In this document: positions 45,836-55,742 of the stretch, piece after piece | Numbering within the stretch: the first letter of the stretch is position 1 | Layout of the letters: every line of letters starts with the position of its first letter | Assembly: GCF_001976145.1 (NCBI RefSeq) | Contig: NZ_MOXD01000007.1 | Location: 124,001 to 188,000, forward strand | Origin: Serratia oryzae | GTDB taxonomy: Bacteria; Pseudomonadota; Gammaproteobacteria; Enterobacterales; Enterobacteriaceae | Length of the DNA: 64,000 nucleotides | Direction of reading: 5' to 3' | Made by a program: the position numbers and the translations under genes | The notes under the pieces: model-generated | Databases searched by the model: none | What the model saw: the letters and a program-made list of their open reading frames with translations, nothing else | Told to the model about the DNA's origin: nothing

Positions 45836-47899
45836 CTACTTTCCCGGTTGTTCCAGAGCTTTTAAATACTCATAAATAGCCACCTGGGCGCGCACTTTGC
45901 GGCGATTACCGCGCGGCACGTACTGGTTGCTGAGTTCTTTATCGATGTAACGGGCTTTGACCGTATCGCTGAACAGGATCTCCAGAATGTCCAGAACGCG
46001 CTGCTTCAGCGCCGGATCCAACAGCGATACCGCCACTTCGATGCGGTAATCTATATTTCGGGTCATCCAGTCTGCTGATGAGAGATACACCCGTTTGTCA
46101 CCTTTGTTTTCAAATACGTAGACCCGGTCGTGTTCCAGGTAGCGGTCCACGATGCTGATCACCTGAATATTGTCACTGATCCCCGGCAGGTTGGGAATCA
46201 AAGAACACATCCCACGCACCAACAGGCGAATTTTCACCCCGGCAGCGGCAGCGGTGTAAAGCCGATCGACCAACCCCTTATCCACCAGATTATTCACTTT
46301 CAACATAATACCGGCGTTTTCCCCGGCTTGTGCGGTGACGATTTCACGATCGATCAGCTCATACAGCATCCGCCTGGAGTTCTGCGGTGATACCATCAGA
46401 TTGTCGAAGGTGACCGGCCGGTATGGATTTTCAATAAAATTAAACACCCTGCGTACTTCGTTGGTGATGCGTGCATCAGCGGTCAGCAGCGAGTAGTCGG
46501 TGTAAATACGGGCGGTTTTCTCGTTAAAGTTACCGGTGCCAATATGAGCATAGCGCACAATATCATCACCTTCACGGCGGGAGATCAGGAATAGTTTGGC
46601 GTGGATTTTCAGCCCCGGCGCGGAGAAGATGACGTGCACCCCGGCTTCCGTCAGGCGCTTGGCCCAATGAATGTTGGCCTCCTCATCAAAGCGGGCCTGA
46701 AGCTCGACTACCACGGTGACTTTTTTGCCGTTGTGCGCTGCATGGATCATCGAATCAATAATGCGCGAGTCTTTTGCCACCCGATAAATGTTGATTTTAA
46801 TCGCCAGCACGCTGGGATCGAACGACGCCTGGCGCAACAACTCCAGTACGTGCTCAAAGGTGTGATACGGGTAGTACAGCAGCACATCTTGCTCACGAAT
46901 GGCGTCAAAGCCGTTGCGAAATTTATCGAACCAGGTATGCCGCAGGCGCGGAAGCGGGCGGTTGACCAGATTGGCTTTACCGACGTTGGGGAAGCTGATG
47001 AAATCCTTGAAATTATGGTAACGGCCACCGGCGATCACCGAATCATAGTTGGAGATCCCCAGCTTGTTGCGCAGCAACTCCACCATCGCATTTGGCATAT
47101 CGCGCTGATAAACGAAGCGTACCGGCTCGGCCGTGAGGCGCTGTTTCAGGCTGGAGGACATCAGTTCCAGCAGACTGGACTCCATCTCGGTCACCAGATC
47201 GTATTCCGCATCGCGCGTCATTTTCATCGAATAGGCGTTGAGGGTGTCGTAATCAAAGAACCCCTTGAAGATATCGTCCAGGCAATAGCGCAGAATGTTG
47301 TCCAGCAGGATCATCGGCTTGCGGCGGCGCGGTGCTTCAGGCGGCAGATTGACGAAACGCGGTACCTTGTCGGACGGAATTTCCAGCAGCGCATAGTCAA
47401 TGCGCGTGCCGCGGATAATCTCCACCGCCAGGTAGGTGTAATCATCTTTCAGAAATTGCACCAGGTTGGTGTCGTGATTAATCAGGATCGGCGTGATGTG
47501 CGGCCGCAGGTGCTGTTTAAAATACTGCCGCAGCCAGATTTGCTGGTTTTCCGATACCTGCCGCTCATTGATCAGGAAGATTTGATTGCGTGCCATTTCC
47601 AGCAGCAGATCGTTGTACAGGTTGTCGAATTCTTGATCGGTTTTTAGCACCTTGGCCTGAATTTTTTTCAGCAAATGGCGCGATGTGCCACCCGACCCCT
47701 GTTCTTCGCTGATTAAGATGCGCCGTTTTAGTTCAGCAAAGCGGACTTTATAAAACTCATCCAGGTTATTGGAGTAAATGCCCAGAAACCGCATACGCTC
47801 AATCAGGGGATTGCTCTTATCTGCGGCTTCCTGCAATACACGCTCATTAAAGGATAACCAGCTTAGTTCTTTATCGATGTAGAGCTTTTCCTGACCCAT
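45836..47899 (-). CDS. ppk: Polyphosphate kinase 1
   Basis: A 687-residue Ppk1 (E. coli 688) that makes polyphosphate from ATP. ATG 47899 has GGAG 5 bases upstream and gives the conserved start [40 protein letters not shown]; an upstream GTG overlaps the ribosome-binding site. The two phospholipase D-like domains contain the catalytic histidines in IHAKLFLIS and [25 protein letters not shown]. It is divergent from the pst operon across a gap with a Pho box. Confidence 0.97.
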   Translation of the reverse strand: MGQEKLYIDKELSWLSFNERVLQEAADKSNPLIERMRFLGIYSNNLDEFYKVRFAELKRRILISEEQGSGGTSRHLLKKIQAKVLKTDQEFDNLYNDLLLEMARNQIFLINERQVSENQQIWLRQYFKQHLRPHITPILINHDTNLVQFLKDDYTYLAVEIIRGTRIDYALLEIPSDKVPRFVNLPPEAPRRRKPMILLDNILRYCLDDIFKGFFDYDTLNAYSMKMTRDAEYDLVTEMESSLLELMSSSLKQRLTAEPVRFVYQRDMPNAMVELLRNKLGISNYDSVIAGGRYHNFKDFISFPNVGKANLVNRPLPRLRHTWFDKFRNGFDAIREQDVLLYYPYHTFEHVLELLRQASFDPSVLAIKINIYRVAKDSRIIDSMIHAAHNGKKVTVVVELQARFDEEANIHWAKRLTEAGVHVIFSAPGLKIHAKLFLISRREGDDIVRYAHIGTGNFNEKTARIYTDYSLLTADARITNEVRRVFNFIENPYRPVTFDNLMVSPQNSRRMLYELIDREIVTAQAGENAGIMLKVNNLVDKGLVDRLYTAAAAGVKIRLLVRGMCSLIPNLPGISDNIQVISIVDRYLEHDRVYVFENKGDKRVYLSSADWMTRNIDYRIEVAVSLLDPALKQRVLDILEILFSDTVKARYIDKELSNQYVPRGNRRKVRAQVAIYEYLKALEQPGK

Positions 47900-48071
47900 T
47901 GCCACTCCAGTTCAATTTTAGAAAAGGACTCGGGACACCGCCCAGTGTCTTACTTCATTATTGCGAGAGATTGCCAGGAATGTCCAACATATCTACGGGG
48001 TTGTGGTACCTCACCGGTCAGCGAGCCACATCGTTGTCACCTTGTGCTACAGAGGATAGCGCCGGGCAGTT

Positions 48072-48100
48072 TTGTCATGCAAACGTCACAAAACTGACAT
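48072..48100 (+). promoter_or_regulatory. PhoB binding site (Pho box, three repeats)
   Basis: Three 7-bp direct repeats spaced exactly 11 bp: TTGTCAT (48072), ACGTCAC (48083) and CTGACAT (48094), matching the CTGTCAT pattern. A possible -10 box TTATCT follows at 48112-48117, the right distance for a PhoB-activated promoter of pstC. The site also lies upstream of the divergent ppk. Confidence 0.8.
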
Positions 48101-48135
48101 AAGATGCCCGGTTATCTTAGAACGCCAGCCAGAAA

Positions 48136-50331
48136 ATGGAGCAGACAGCGAGAGACATGGGACAGACAAGGGTAAATCAACATCCCCGCGATCGTTGGCG
48201 GGCAGTCGTCGATCGTGGCGTGCAGGGCGCTGTTACTGCAACCGGATTGCTGGTGTTGATGACGCTGATGCTGATTTTTGTCTATCTGCTGCTGTCGGTA
48301 CTGCCGCTGTTCAAACCGGCATCCATCGGCAGCGCGCGCCCGTTACCGATCGTCAGCACATCCCCTGCCTGGGCGATTGGCATGGATGTGCAGCAGCGTA
48401 TCGGTTACCGCATCGATCAACAGGGCGAAGGCCGTTTTTATCGCTTGGCCGCACAGGGTGAGGCCAGCGCTGGGCAACCGTTAGCGCAACAATCCCTGCT
48501 GGATAAACCGGTACTGATGGCGCAGGCGGCAGGAACGCGCGATCTGTTCGCGTTGGCCCAGGCCGATGGCCGCGTGATCGTTACCCAGGCCGATTTTGCC
48601 CCGGTGGGGGGCAGCCTAGCGCAATGGCGTTTTCCGTTAGGCCAGGAGCCTGTGGAGTTTGACCCCCAAGGGCGGCCATTGGCGCTGCTGGCACTGGCTG
48701 AAACGCGCGCGGGAGTGACCCTGTTGGCGGCGGTCACGGAGGATCATCGTCTGCTGTTTGGCCGTTTCAGCTCCGCTGCGCCCGCGCAACTGATGCAGGT
48801 GCAGCTGAGTGCCGCTGCGCAGCAACTGTTTTTGACGCCGGATGGCCGCCAACTCTATTTACTCACCGGGAATCAGCTAGCCCGCTATCAGATCGAAGCC
48901 ACCCAGTTATCTTTGCGTGAGACTCGCACGCTCGGGGAGCACCCGCCTTATCATCTGACGGCCTTATCTGGCGGCAGCGCCCTGTTGATCCGCGCTGGGG
49001 ACGGCAGCCTGCGTGAGTGGTTTGAGGTGGAAAAAAATCAGCAACGGCAACTGACGCCGATACGGCAATTTGCGCATCAGACATTGCCGCAGGAACAACT
49101 GGTGACTGAGCCGTATCGCCGGGTGTTTGCCTCATGGCAGCCGGAGGGGGCATTCTCACTGTTCTCCAGCATTCAGCCACAGCCATTGCTGCAGACCACA
49201 TTGCCCGACGAGGTGCGGCAGATGGCCTTTGCACCGCGTGGTGATGGCCTGCTGTTGGAAACGCCCCAGGGGTGGCAACATTACAGCGTGGATAACCTCT
49301 ATCCTGATGTCACTTGGCGCTCGCTGTGGCAAAAGGTGTGGTATGAAAATTACCCCGAACCGGCTTACGTTTGGCAGTCCACCTCGGGTGAAGACAGCTA
49401 TCAGGCCAAATTCAGCCTGATCCCGGTGATTTTTGGCACCTTCAAGGCGGCGGGCTATTCCATGCTGTTCGCCGTGCCGCTGGCCTTGGCCGGGGCAATC
49501 TATACCGCCTGCTTTATGTCGGCCGGGCTACGGCGCGTGGTGAAACCGGCGGTAGAAGTAATGGGTGCATTGCCTACGGTGGTGATTGGGTTGGTGGCCG
49601 GGCTCTGGTTAGCGCCGCTGATGGGGGATTATCTGCTGGCGGTGCTGAGTTTGCCGCTATTGCTGGCGCTGGTGGTGCTACTGTGCGGCTGGCTGGTAAA
49701 CCGCTTTGCTCCGTGTCGTTTGGCCCCGGGGATGGATTTATTGGTGTTGCTGCCGCTGGTAGTGCTGACCGTCTGGCTGGCGTTTGCCGTTGGGCCATGG
49801 CTGGAATTACAGCTGTTCGGCGAGCCGCTGCATTATTGGCTGGGTGCAGGGTACGATCAGCGCAACACGCTGGTGGTCGGCGTGGCGATGGGGTTTGCGC
49901 TGGTGCCGATTATTTTCTCGCTGGCGGAGGACGCCCTGTTCAGCGTGCCCACTGCGCTTAGCCGCGGTTCGCTGGCGCTGGGAGCCACCCAGTGGCAAAC
50001 CGTGGTGCGCGTGGTGTTGCCCTCTGCCAGTGCCGGGATATTTTCTGCGCTAATGATTGGCTTTGGCCGTGCGGTGGGGGAAACCATGATCGTACTGATG
50101 GCCACCGGCAATACGCCGATTATCGACGGCAGCCTGTTCCAGGGCCTGCGCGCGCTGGCTGCCAACATCGCCATTGAAATGCCGGAGGCGGTGGTTGGCA
50201 GCAGCCATTATCGCGTGCTGTTCCTCACCGCCCTGGTGCTGTTTATCTTTACCTTTATGTTTAACACCTTAGCTGAGGCGGTGCGTCTACGCCTGCGTGA
50301 GCGTTATACGCTGAATCAGGAGACGCCATGA
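48136..50331 (+). CDS. pstC: Phosphate ABC transporter permease, long PstC type
   Basis: A 731-residue permease, more than twice the size of E. coli PstC (319). After an N-terminal helix (about 35-60) comes a periplasmic insertion of about 370 residues with repeated beta-rich strands (RIGYRIDQQGEGRFYRLA, DGRQLYLLTGNQLARYQIEA), possibly a propeller. The C-terminal 300 residues are a normal PstC core, with KFSLIPVIFGTFKAAGYSMLFAVPLAL and the EAA loop ALSRGSLALGATQWQTVVRVVLPSASAGIFSALMIGFGRAVGETM. ATG 48157 is an alternative start. It heads pstCAB behind a Pho box. Confidence 0.9.
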   Translation: MEQTARDMGQTRVNQHPRDRWRAVVDRGVQGAVTATGLLVLMTLMLIFVYLLLSVLPLFKPASIGSARPLPIVSTSPAWAIGMDVQQRIGYRIDQQGEGRFYRLAAQGEASAGQPLAQQSLLDKPVLMAQAAGTRDLFALAQADGRVIVTQADFAPVGGSLAQWRFPLGQEPVEFDPQGRPLALLALAETRAGVTLLAAVTEDHRLLFGRFSSAAPAQLMQVQLSAAAQQLFLTPDGRQLYLLTGNQLARYQIEATQLSLRETRTLGEHPPYHLTALSGGSALLIRAGDGSLREWFEVEKNQQRQLTPIRQFAHQTLPQEQLVTEPYRRVFASWQPEGAFSLFSSIQPQPLLQTTLPDEVRQMAFAPRGDGLLLETPQGWQHYSVDNLYPDVTWRSLWQKVWYENYPEPAYVWQSTSGEDSYQAKFSLIPVIFGTFKAAGYSMLFAVPLALAGAIYTACFMSAGLRRVVKPAVEVMGALPTVVIGLVAGLWLAPLMGDYLLAVLSLPLLLALVVLLCGWLVNRFAPCRLAPGMDLLVLLPLVVLTVWLAFAVGPWLELQLFGEPLHYWLGAGYDQRNTLVVGVAMGFALVPIIFSLAEDALFSVPTALSRGSLALGATQWQTVVRVVLPSASAGIFSALMIGFGRAVGETMIVLMATGNTPIIDGSLFQGLRALAANIAIEMPEAVVGSSHYRVLFLTALVLFIFTFMFNTLAEAVRLRLRERYTLNQETP

Positions 50332-51980
50332 GAAAGTGGATTGGCAGCGGCTCCCCGTGGATTTGGCTGACGGCTGCTTCGGTGGCGGTCAGCTTATTGG
50401 CGCTGATCGGCATCTTGCTGCTGTTAGCCGGGCAGGGCATGCGTTATTTCTGGCCGAGCCCGGTGTACCAGTTCGAATTAAATCAAAGCGCTGCCGGGCC
50501 GGTGACGGTGATCGGTGAGCTTTATCAGCAGCAGACCCTTTCACGCCGCCAATTGCAGGACTCCGGCATCGCATTGCCTGCGGGGGATGCGGCAAGCTTC
50601 ACCCGTTATCTGATCAAGGTAGGCAACCGTGAAAGCGAAGGGCAGGATTTCCGTACCTTGCTGGCCAGCGACGTCAGCCTGCAAACCACGCCGCCCGATG
50701 TGCTGGTGTTGGAGCGCAACACCAATGGCACTGCCTACGGTTATCTGGCCGGGATGCTGGAGGATGGCCAGCCATTGACCGGGCGCGATCTCAGCCAGGC
50801 GTTGCAACAGCGTTTGCCACAGATCGCGGCACTTTCCCGTCAGGCGCACGATATTCAGTTCCGCGAGATGGCGCGCATCAATCAGCAATTTGAAAGCCTG
50901 CGCCTGCGGGAGAAAAGCCTGCAGCGTGATAATCAGTTGGATGAGCGTTTGCAGGCCTCGATCCGCGCCGAAAGGCTGGAGTTAGAGCGTCAGTACCGGC
51001 AACTGGCCGACAAGCTGCAGGGGCTGAACCGCGATCGCGAGCGTGATGCCCTGTTGTTACGCGACATGCATGGGCAGATTCATACCATTCCATTGAGCCA
51101 GGTACGCGATGCCTGGTATCCGAACGCCATGGGAAGCGGGCAGAAACTGGCACACTGGGCCGATCAGGTACAAAAATTTCTTACCGACAGCCCGCGCGAG
51201 GCCAACACCGAAGGCGGCGTGTTCCCGGCCATTTTCGGCACCGTGCTGATGGTGATCCTGATGTCGATCGTGGTGATGCCGTTTGGCGTTATTGCCGCGC
51301 TCTATCTGCATGAATATGCGGGTAATAATCTTCTGACGCGCCTTATCCGCATTGCCGTGGTCAACCTGGCCGGGGTACCCTCGATCGTTTACGGCGTATT
51401 TGGCCTGGGCTTTTTTGTTTATATGATTGGCGGCACCCTCGATCAGCTGTTTTATCCGGCATCGCTGCCGAACCCCACCTTTGGCACGCCCGGCGTGCTG
51501 TGGGCCGCGCTGACGCTGGCCTTACTGACGTTGCCGGTGGTGATTGTGGCGACCGAGGAAGGGCTGTCACGTATTCCAGCCTCGCTGCGCCAGGGCTCGT
51601 TGGCGCTGGGGGCGACCCGGGCGGAAACGCTGTGGCGCATTGTGCTGCCGATGGCGGCCCCGGCGATGATGACCGGGTTGATTCTGGCGGTGGCGCGCGC
51701 GGCGGGGGAAACGGCACCGTTGATGCTGGTGGGGGTGGTGAAATCGGTGCCGGTGCTGCCGGTAGATGATATTTTCCCGTATCTGCACCTCGAGCGGAAA
51801 TTTATGCACCTCAGCTTCCAGATCTATGATATGGCGTTTCAAAGCCCTAGCGTAGAGGCCGCGAGGCCGCTGGTGTTTGCCACGGCGTTTCTGCTGGTGC
51901 TGATTGTGGTGGGGCTTAATCTGGCGGCGATGAGCATTCGCCATTCGCTGCGGGAGCGGTATAAAACATGGTCACAATAG
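50328..51980 (+). CDS. pstA: Phosphate ABC transporter permease, long PstA type
   Basis: A 550-residue permease, against about 296 in E. coli PstA. A large periplasmic part (about residues 40-290) follows the first helix and includes a charged heptad-like helical stretch (REMARINQQFESLRLREKSLQRDNQLDERLQASIRAERLELERQYRQLADKLQGLNRDRERDALL), a likely coiled coil. The C-terminal permease core has EGGVFPAIFGTVLMVILMSIVVMPFGVIAALYLHEY and RIPASLRQGSLALGATRAETLWRIVLPMAAPAMMTGLILAVARAAGETAPL. It overlaps pstC by 4 bases. Confidence 0.9.
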   Translation: MRKWIGSGSPWIWLTAASVAVSLLALIGILLLLAGQGMRYFWPSPVYQFELNQSAAGPVTVIGELYQQQTLSRRQLQDSGIALPAGDAASFTRYLIKVGNRESEGQDFRTLLASDVSLQTTPPDVLVLERNTNGTAYGYLAGMLEDGQPLTGRDLSQALQQRLPQIAALSRQAHDIQFREMARINQQFESLRLREKSLQRDNQLDERLQASIRAERLELERQYRQLADKLQGLNRDRERDALLLRDMHGQIHTIPLSQVRDAWYPNAMGSGQKLAHWADQVQKFLTDSPREANTEGGVFPAIFGTVLMVILMSIVVMPFGVIAALYLHEYAGNNLLTRLIRIAVVNLAGVPSIVYGVFGLGFFVYMIGGTLDQLFYPASLPNPTFGTPGVLWAALTLALLTLPVVIVATEEGLSRIPASLRQGSLALGATRAETLWRIVLPMAAPAMMTGLILAVARAAGETAPLMLVGVVKSVPVLPVDDIFPYLHLERKFMHLSFQIYDMAFQSPSVEAARPLVFATAFLLVLIVVGLNLAAMSIRHSLRERYKTWSQ

Positions 51981-52026
51981 TTCTGAACAAGGCTGGTGAT
52001 AATATCGACGCTTTGGGGAGTGCCAC

Positions 52027-52839
52027 ATGGGTTTGATGATGCCAGACAGTTTACCTCGGCTGGATGTTCAGCAGCTTGCAGATGAGCATACCGTGCTGGA
52101 GGTTAACGGCCTGAATCTGTTTTATTGCACCAAGCAGGTGTTGCACGATATTTCCCTGCGTATTCCGAAGCACCGCGTTACGGCGCTGATCGGGCCTTCC
52201 GGCTGCGGAAAGTCTACTCTGTTGCGCTGTTTTAATCGCATGAACGATCTGGTGAACGATTGCCGGATTGATGGCGAGTTGCGGCTTAACGGCGAAGTGA
52301 TTTCCGGCCCGCAGGTCGAGGTGGCTGCGCTGCGGCGGCGCGTTGGCATGGTGTTCCAACGGCCAAACCCGTTCCCGAAATCTATCTACGAAAATGTGGT
52401 TTACGGCCTGCGGCTGCAAGGGATCCGCGAGCGGCGGATTCTGGACGAAGCGGTTGAGCGATCCTTGCGAGCGGCGGCATTGTGGCATGAGGTGAAAGAT
52501 CGTTTGCGCGAGAACGCGTTCCGCCTGTCCAGCGGCCAGCAGCAGCGCCTGGTGATTGCCCGAGCGATCGCAATTGAGCCTGAGGTGCTGTTACTGGATG
52601 AACCGACTTCGGCTCTGGATCCGATTTCCACGCTCACCATCGAGGAGCTGATTTCTACTTTGAAACAGCGCTACAGCGTGGTGCTGGTAACGCACAATAT
52701 GCAGCAGGCGGCGCGGGTTTCGGATTATACGGCGTTTATCCATCAGGGGCGGCTGGTGGAGTATAACCATACCGATGGTATTTTTACCTCACCGCGCCAG
52801 CGCCGCACGGAGGATTACATCACTGGCCGGTATGGTTGA
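52027..52839 (+). CDS. pstB: Phosphate ABC transporter ATP-binding protein
   Basis: A 270-residue ABC ATPase of the PstB type. Walker A is GPSGCGKST, followed by [21 protein letters not shown] typical of PstB. The Q-loop is [20 protein letters not shown], the signature motif reads LSSGQQQR instead of LSGGQQQR, and Walker B is [19 protein letters not shown] precedes ATG 52027. It powers the PstC-PstA permease. No gene for the phosphate-binding protein PstS is in view, so this operon must share a binding protein encoded elsewhere. Confidence 0.94.
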   Translation: MGLMMPDSLPRLDVQQLADEHTVLEVNGLNLFYCTKQVLHDISLRIPKHRVTALIGPSGCGKSTLLRCFNRMNDLVNDCRIDGELRLNGEVISGPQVEVAALRRRVGMVFQRPNPFPKSIYENVVYGLRLQGIRERRILDEAVERSLRAAALWHEVKDRLRENAFRLSSGQQQRLVIARAIAIEPEVLLLDEPTSALDPISTLTIEELISTLKQRYSVVLVTHNMQQAARVSDYTAFIHQGRLVEYNHTDGIFTSPRQRRTEDYITGRYG

Positions 52840-52848
52840 TGGCGGTTT

Positions 52849-53649
52849 TTATTTGACGTTTTTGTTCAATGACTCTGGCTGATTTTCAGTTTCAGCGGAG
52901 CTGGCTGCGGTTTTCAACGGTGTGATTTTCGCCTGAACCGGCGGTTGTGCCTTCTGCATCAACTGTGATTGGCCGATAAATACGCCACCTTTCTCGATCG
53001 AGATTTCGTCGGCAAAAATGTCACCGCGCAGGCTGCCTTTAGGCTGAATTGACAGCGAATCGGCATAGCAGCGGCCTTCAACCGAGCCGTTGATCATGAT
53101 CTGTTGCGCGCGGATTTCGCCTTTCACATGGCCGCTGTTCTCGATACGCACCATATGCATACAAACGATGTTACCCTCAACCTTGCCTTCAATAATGATG
53201 TTGCCGTCACCTTCGATAACGCCGGTGAACTGGGCTCCGTTAGAAACAAAGGTGTCTTTCTTGGCACGGATCGGTTTGATGGCATCGGCGGCATCAGCTT
53301 GTGCAGCAGGTTCGGCTTGCACCAGCGTTTGCGGTAGCGGTTGTTCAATCACTTCGGGTGATTTTGACTCACTACTGGACTTCTTTTGTTTGTTGAATGA
53401 CAGCATGTTATTCATCCTTGGTATTTTGTAGATAAACGTTATAGTGACCAATAGCATAACGATCAGCGCTATCAGCAACGTTCGGTTTAAGTGGGTTCCG
53501 CTGGTGCCGAGCTCTGTCAGCCAAAGCATTATGAGCAGTGCCCATAATACCCATACGCACCATAATAAATTGTATTTACGCATGTTTTCAGGCCGGTTGA
53601 ATTCCATTTGCAGCAGAGTGCGGAAAGCCGGGTAACTGGCCGCGGCCAT
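52849..53649 (-). CDS. Membrane-anchored bactofilin (CcmA-like)
   Basis: A 266-residue protein with two N-terminal membrane helices (about 28-47 and 54-71), a Gln/Ala/Glu-rich linker and a bactofilin beta-helix domain (about 125-220: GAQFTGVIEGDGNIIIEGKVEGNIVCMHMVRIENSGHVKGEIRAQQIMINGSVEGRCYADSLSIQPKGSLRGDIFADEISIEKGG). The regular G-x-hydrophobic spacing marks successive turns. Bactofilins polymerise without nucleotides; Proteus CcmA, which is also membrane-anchored, affects cell shape and swarming. It converges on pstB with 9 bases between stops. AGGA precedes the first ATG. Confidence 0.88.
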   Translation of the reverse strand: MAAASYPAFRTLLQMEFNRPENMRKYNLLWCVWVLWALLIMLWLTELGTSGTHLNRTLLIALIVMLLVTITFIYKIPRMNNMLSFNKQKKSSSESKSPEVIEQPLPQTLVQAEPAAQADAADAIKPIRAKKDTFVSNGAQFTGVIEGDGNIIIEGKVEGNIVCMHMVRIENSGHVKGEIRAQQIMINGSVEGRCYADSLSIQPKGSLRGDIFADEISIEKGGVFIGQSQLMQKAQPPVQAKITPLKTAASSAETENQPESLNKNVK

Positions 53650-53891
53650 TATTCCTGTTGAAGGCTATCCGTGATGGTTGGAATGATACCTAACAATGAA
53701 CATTAAATCATTATTCGGTTTGTTTATCAGAATTTATAAGAATTCCGACTTTCGGCTGTTATTCAAATAATAATATGATTTTCATAATAATTTATCTGAT
53801 TGGCATAAATCGCTAAACAATTCGCCGACGCAGCCGCGGCGAAAAGCGTAAGCTTCACCGAGGAAACTCGTTACTAAAATCAGGAGGCTTT
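53650..53891. other. Divergent promoter gap
   Basis: An AT-rich 242-bp gap between the leftward bactofilin gene and the rightward DUF1993 gene. It should hold both promoters; no clear operator was identified. Confidence 0.4.
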
Positions 53892-54398
53892 ATGTCATTG
53901 TCGATTTATGCCCATTCCCCTGCGCAGTTTGTCCGTGGTTTGCAGAATCTGTCGTCTTTATTGCAGAAAGGCGAGCAGTTTCTGCATGAAAAGCAGCTAG
54001 CTGAAAGCACGCTGCTGGAGGCCCGGCTGGCAGCGGATATGTTCCCTTTGCTGCGGCAGGTGCAGATCACCAGCGATACGGCGAAAGGTGCCGTTGCCAG
54101 ATTGAGTGGCCAGGAAGTGCCGGTGATGCCGGACAATGAGGCAAGTTTTGCTGAGTTACATCAGCGTATTGAGAAAACCATCGCCTATTTGCAACGTTTC
54201 CAGGCGCATGATTTTGCCGATTCTGACGGGCGTACTATTAAACTGCAAAGCAAAACGCGGGAATTCAACTTTACGGCGGAGGATTATCTGTTGACCTTCG
54301 CACTGCCTAATTTTTATTTCCATCTGACCACGGCTTACGCCATTCTGCGCCATCAGGGGGTTGAGCTGGGTAAAATGGACTATCTGGGTAAGGTCTAA
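53892..54398 (+). CDS. DUF1993 family protein
   Basis: A 168-residue soluble protein with the DUF1993 pattern: opening MSLSIYAHSPAQFVRGLQNLSSLLQKGEQF, the middle stretch LEARLAADMFPLLRQVQITSDTAKGAVARLSG, and the C-terminal LTFALPNFYFHLTTAYAILRHQGVELGKMDYLG. The family is related to DinB-like four-helix bundles, and the histidines may bind a metal. An AGGAGG ribosome-binding site precedes ATG 53892. Function unknown. It stands alone and converges on speG. Confidence 0.9.
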   Translation: MSLSIYAHSPAQFVRGLQNLSSLLQKGEQFLHEKQLAESTLLEARLAADMFPLLRQVQITSDTAKGAVARLSGQEVPVMPDNEASFAELHQRIEKTIAYLQRFQAHDFADSDGRTIKLQSKTREFNFTAEDYLLTFALPNFYFHLTTAYAILRHQGVELGKMDYLGKV

Positions 54399-54410
54399 CC
54401 TGGCGATCAG

Positions 54411-54433
54411 CCGGGGAGCACGCAGCTCCCCGG
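54411..54433. terminator. Convergent terminator between DUF1993 gene and speG
   Basis: Perfect 9-bp stem CCGGGGAGC (54411-54419) with GCTCCCCGG (54425-54433) in the 42-bp gap between convergent genes. Confidence 0.7.
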
Positions 54434-54440
54434 TGAGCGC

Positions 54441-54986
54441 TTACTTAAGTGCTACCGGCGGCGTTTTGAACTTTGCCAGATACTGCGGTTGGAAAATACA
54501 CATGCGCAGTACGGTGCGGTATTCGCCGTTAACGAAAAATTCGTCGATCAGTTCGCCTTCCACTTCGAACCCCAATTTGCTGTAAATGTGAATCGCCTTC
54601 GGGTTCTCTTTGTCGACGATCAGATACAGCTTGTAGAGATTGAGCACGGAAAAACCATAATCCATCGCCAGTTTGGCGGCGGTGCTGGCGTAGCCTTTGC
54701 CCTGATGGGCCGGATCGATGATGATCTGGAATTCGGCACGGCGGTGGATGTGGTCGATCTCCACCAGTTCTACCAGGCCAACTTTGGCCCCTTCATGCTC
54801 AATGATAAAGCGCCGCTCGCTCTGATCGTGAATGTGCTTGTCGTACAGATCGACCAGTTCGACAAAGGCCTCATACGGCTCTTCAAACCAGTAGCGCATC
54901 ACGCTGGCGTTGTTATCCATCTGGTGAACGAACGTCAAATCCTCCCGTTCCAGTGGGCGTAATTTGACGCTGGTGGTGCTTGGCAT
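54441..54986 (-). CDS. speG: Spermidine N1-acetyltransferase
   Basis: A 181-residue GNAT enzyme (E. coli SpeG 186). The sequence follows SpeG closely: [55 protein letters not shown], acetyl-CoA site [24 protein letters not shown], and [29 protein letters not shown]. It acetylates spermidine and spermine and so protects cells from polyamine excess. Monocistronic, leftward. Confidence 0.96.
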   Translation of the reverse strand: MPSTTSVKLRPLEREDLTFVHQMDNNASVMRYWFEEPYEAFVELVDLYDKHIHDQSERRFIIEHEGAKVGLVELVEIDHIHRRAEFQIIIDPAHQGKGYASTAAKLAMDYGFSVLNLYKLYLIVDKENPKAIHIYSKLGFEVEGELIDEFFVNGEYRTVLRMCIFQPQYLAKFKTPPVALK

Positions 54987-55046
54987 ACCTTCTCCTCAAC
55001 ATAATGAATATGCGTAAAGTATAACGCCGGGTATTGGATGAGGGCG

Positions 55047-55075
55047 AAAAAAAACGGCACCACTCAGGGCACCGT
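55047..55075 (-). terminator. Terminator of the purMN operon
   Basis: On the minus strand ACGGTGCC pairs with GGTGCCGT (two G-U pairs; 55054-55061 and 55068-55075), followed by a run of eight T. It lies 26 bases after the purN stop. Confidence 0.85.
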
Positions 55076-55100
55076 TTAGGCTGTATTCAGATTGCCAGCG

Positions 55101-55742
55101 CTAGTCTGCGGCATAGCCTTGTGCAGGCAAGCGTTCACCGTCGAGCCAGGCCGCGTTATCACTCATGGTCAGCCGCCCGGTAACAAACCAGTTCACCACC
55201 AGTGGGTAAATATGGTGTTCCTGTGTTTGCACACGTTCTATCACCTCATCTTCTTCGTCACCGGGGAAAATGGGCACCTTGGCTTGCAGCACAACCGGGC
55301 CGCCGTCGAGCTGTTCGGTGACAAAATGCACCGAGGTGCCGTGCTCGCTGTCACCGTTGTCGATCGCCTGGCGGTGGGTGTGCAGGCCGGGATATTTTGG
55401 CAGCAGTGACGGGTGGATGTTCAGCATGCGCCCGGCATAGTGCTGGACGAAGGCATGGCTGAGGATGCGCATATAACCGGCCAGCACCACCAGATCGGGC
55501 TGATACTGGTCAATGGCCTCGGCCAGTGCGGCATCGAAGGCTTCACGGTCGGCAAAGCTTTTGGCATCAAGCGTATGCGCGGCAATGCCAGCCTCTTCGG
55601 CACGTTGCAGGCCATAGGCCTGGGCCTTGTTGCTGAATACTGCCACAATATTGGCGGCAATCCGGCCCTGCTGGCAGGCATCAATCAACGCCTGGAGATT
55701 GCTCCCCTGGCCGGAGACCAACACCACAATCTTTTTCATCAC
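55101..55742 (-). CDS. purN: Phosphoribosylglycinamide formyltransferase
   Basis: A 213-residue GART (E. coli 212) that transfers a formyl group from 10-formyltetrahydrofolate to GAR in purine synthesis. It begins [26 protein letters not shown]. The active-site asparagine and histidine lie in [22 protein letters not shown], and the aspartate region is [20 protein letters not shown]. It overlaps purM by 4 bases. Confidence 0.97.
   Translation of the reverse strand: MMKKIVVLVSGQGSNLQALIDACQQGRIAANIVAVFSNKAQAYGLQRAEEAGIAAHTLDAKSFADREAFDAALAEAIDQYQPDLVVLAGYMRILSHAFVQHYAGRMLNIHPSLLPKYPGLHTHRQAIDNGDSEHGTSVHFVTEQLDGGPVVLQAKVPIFPGDEEDEVIERVQTQEHHIYPLVVNWFVTGRLTMSDNAAWLDGERLPAQGYAAD

Noticed and set aside
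46601-47647. 348-codon plus-strand frame
   Set aside because: Antisense to ppk; a shadow frame rich in His and Gln.
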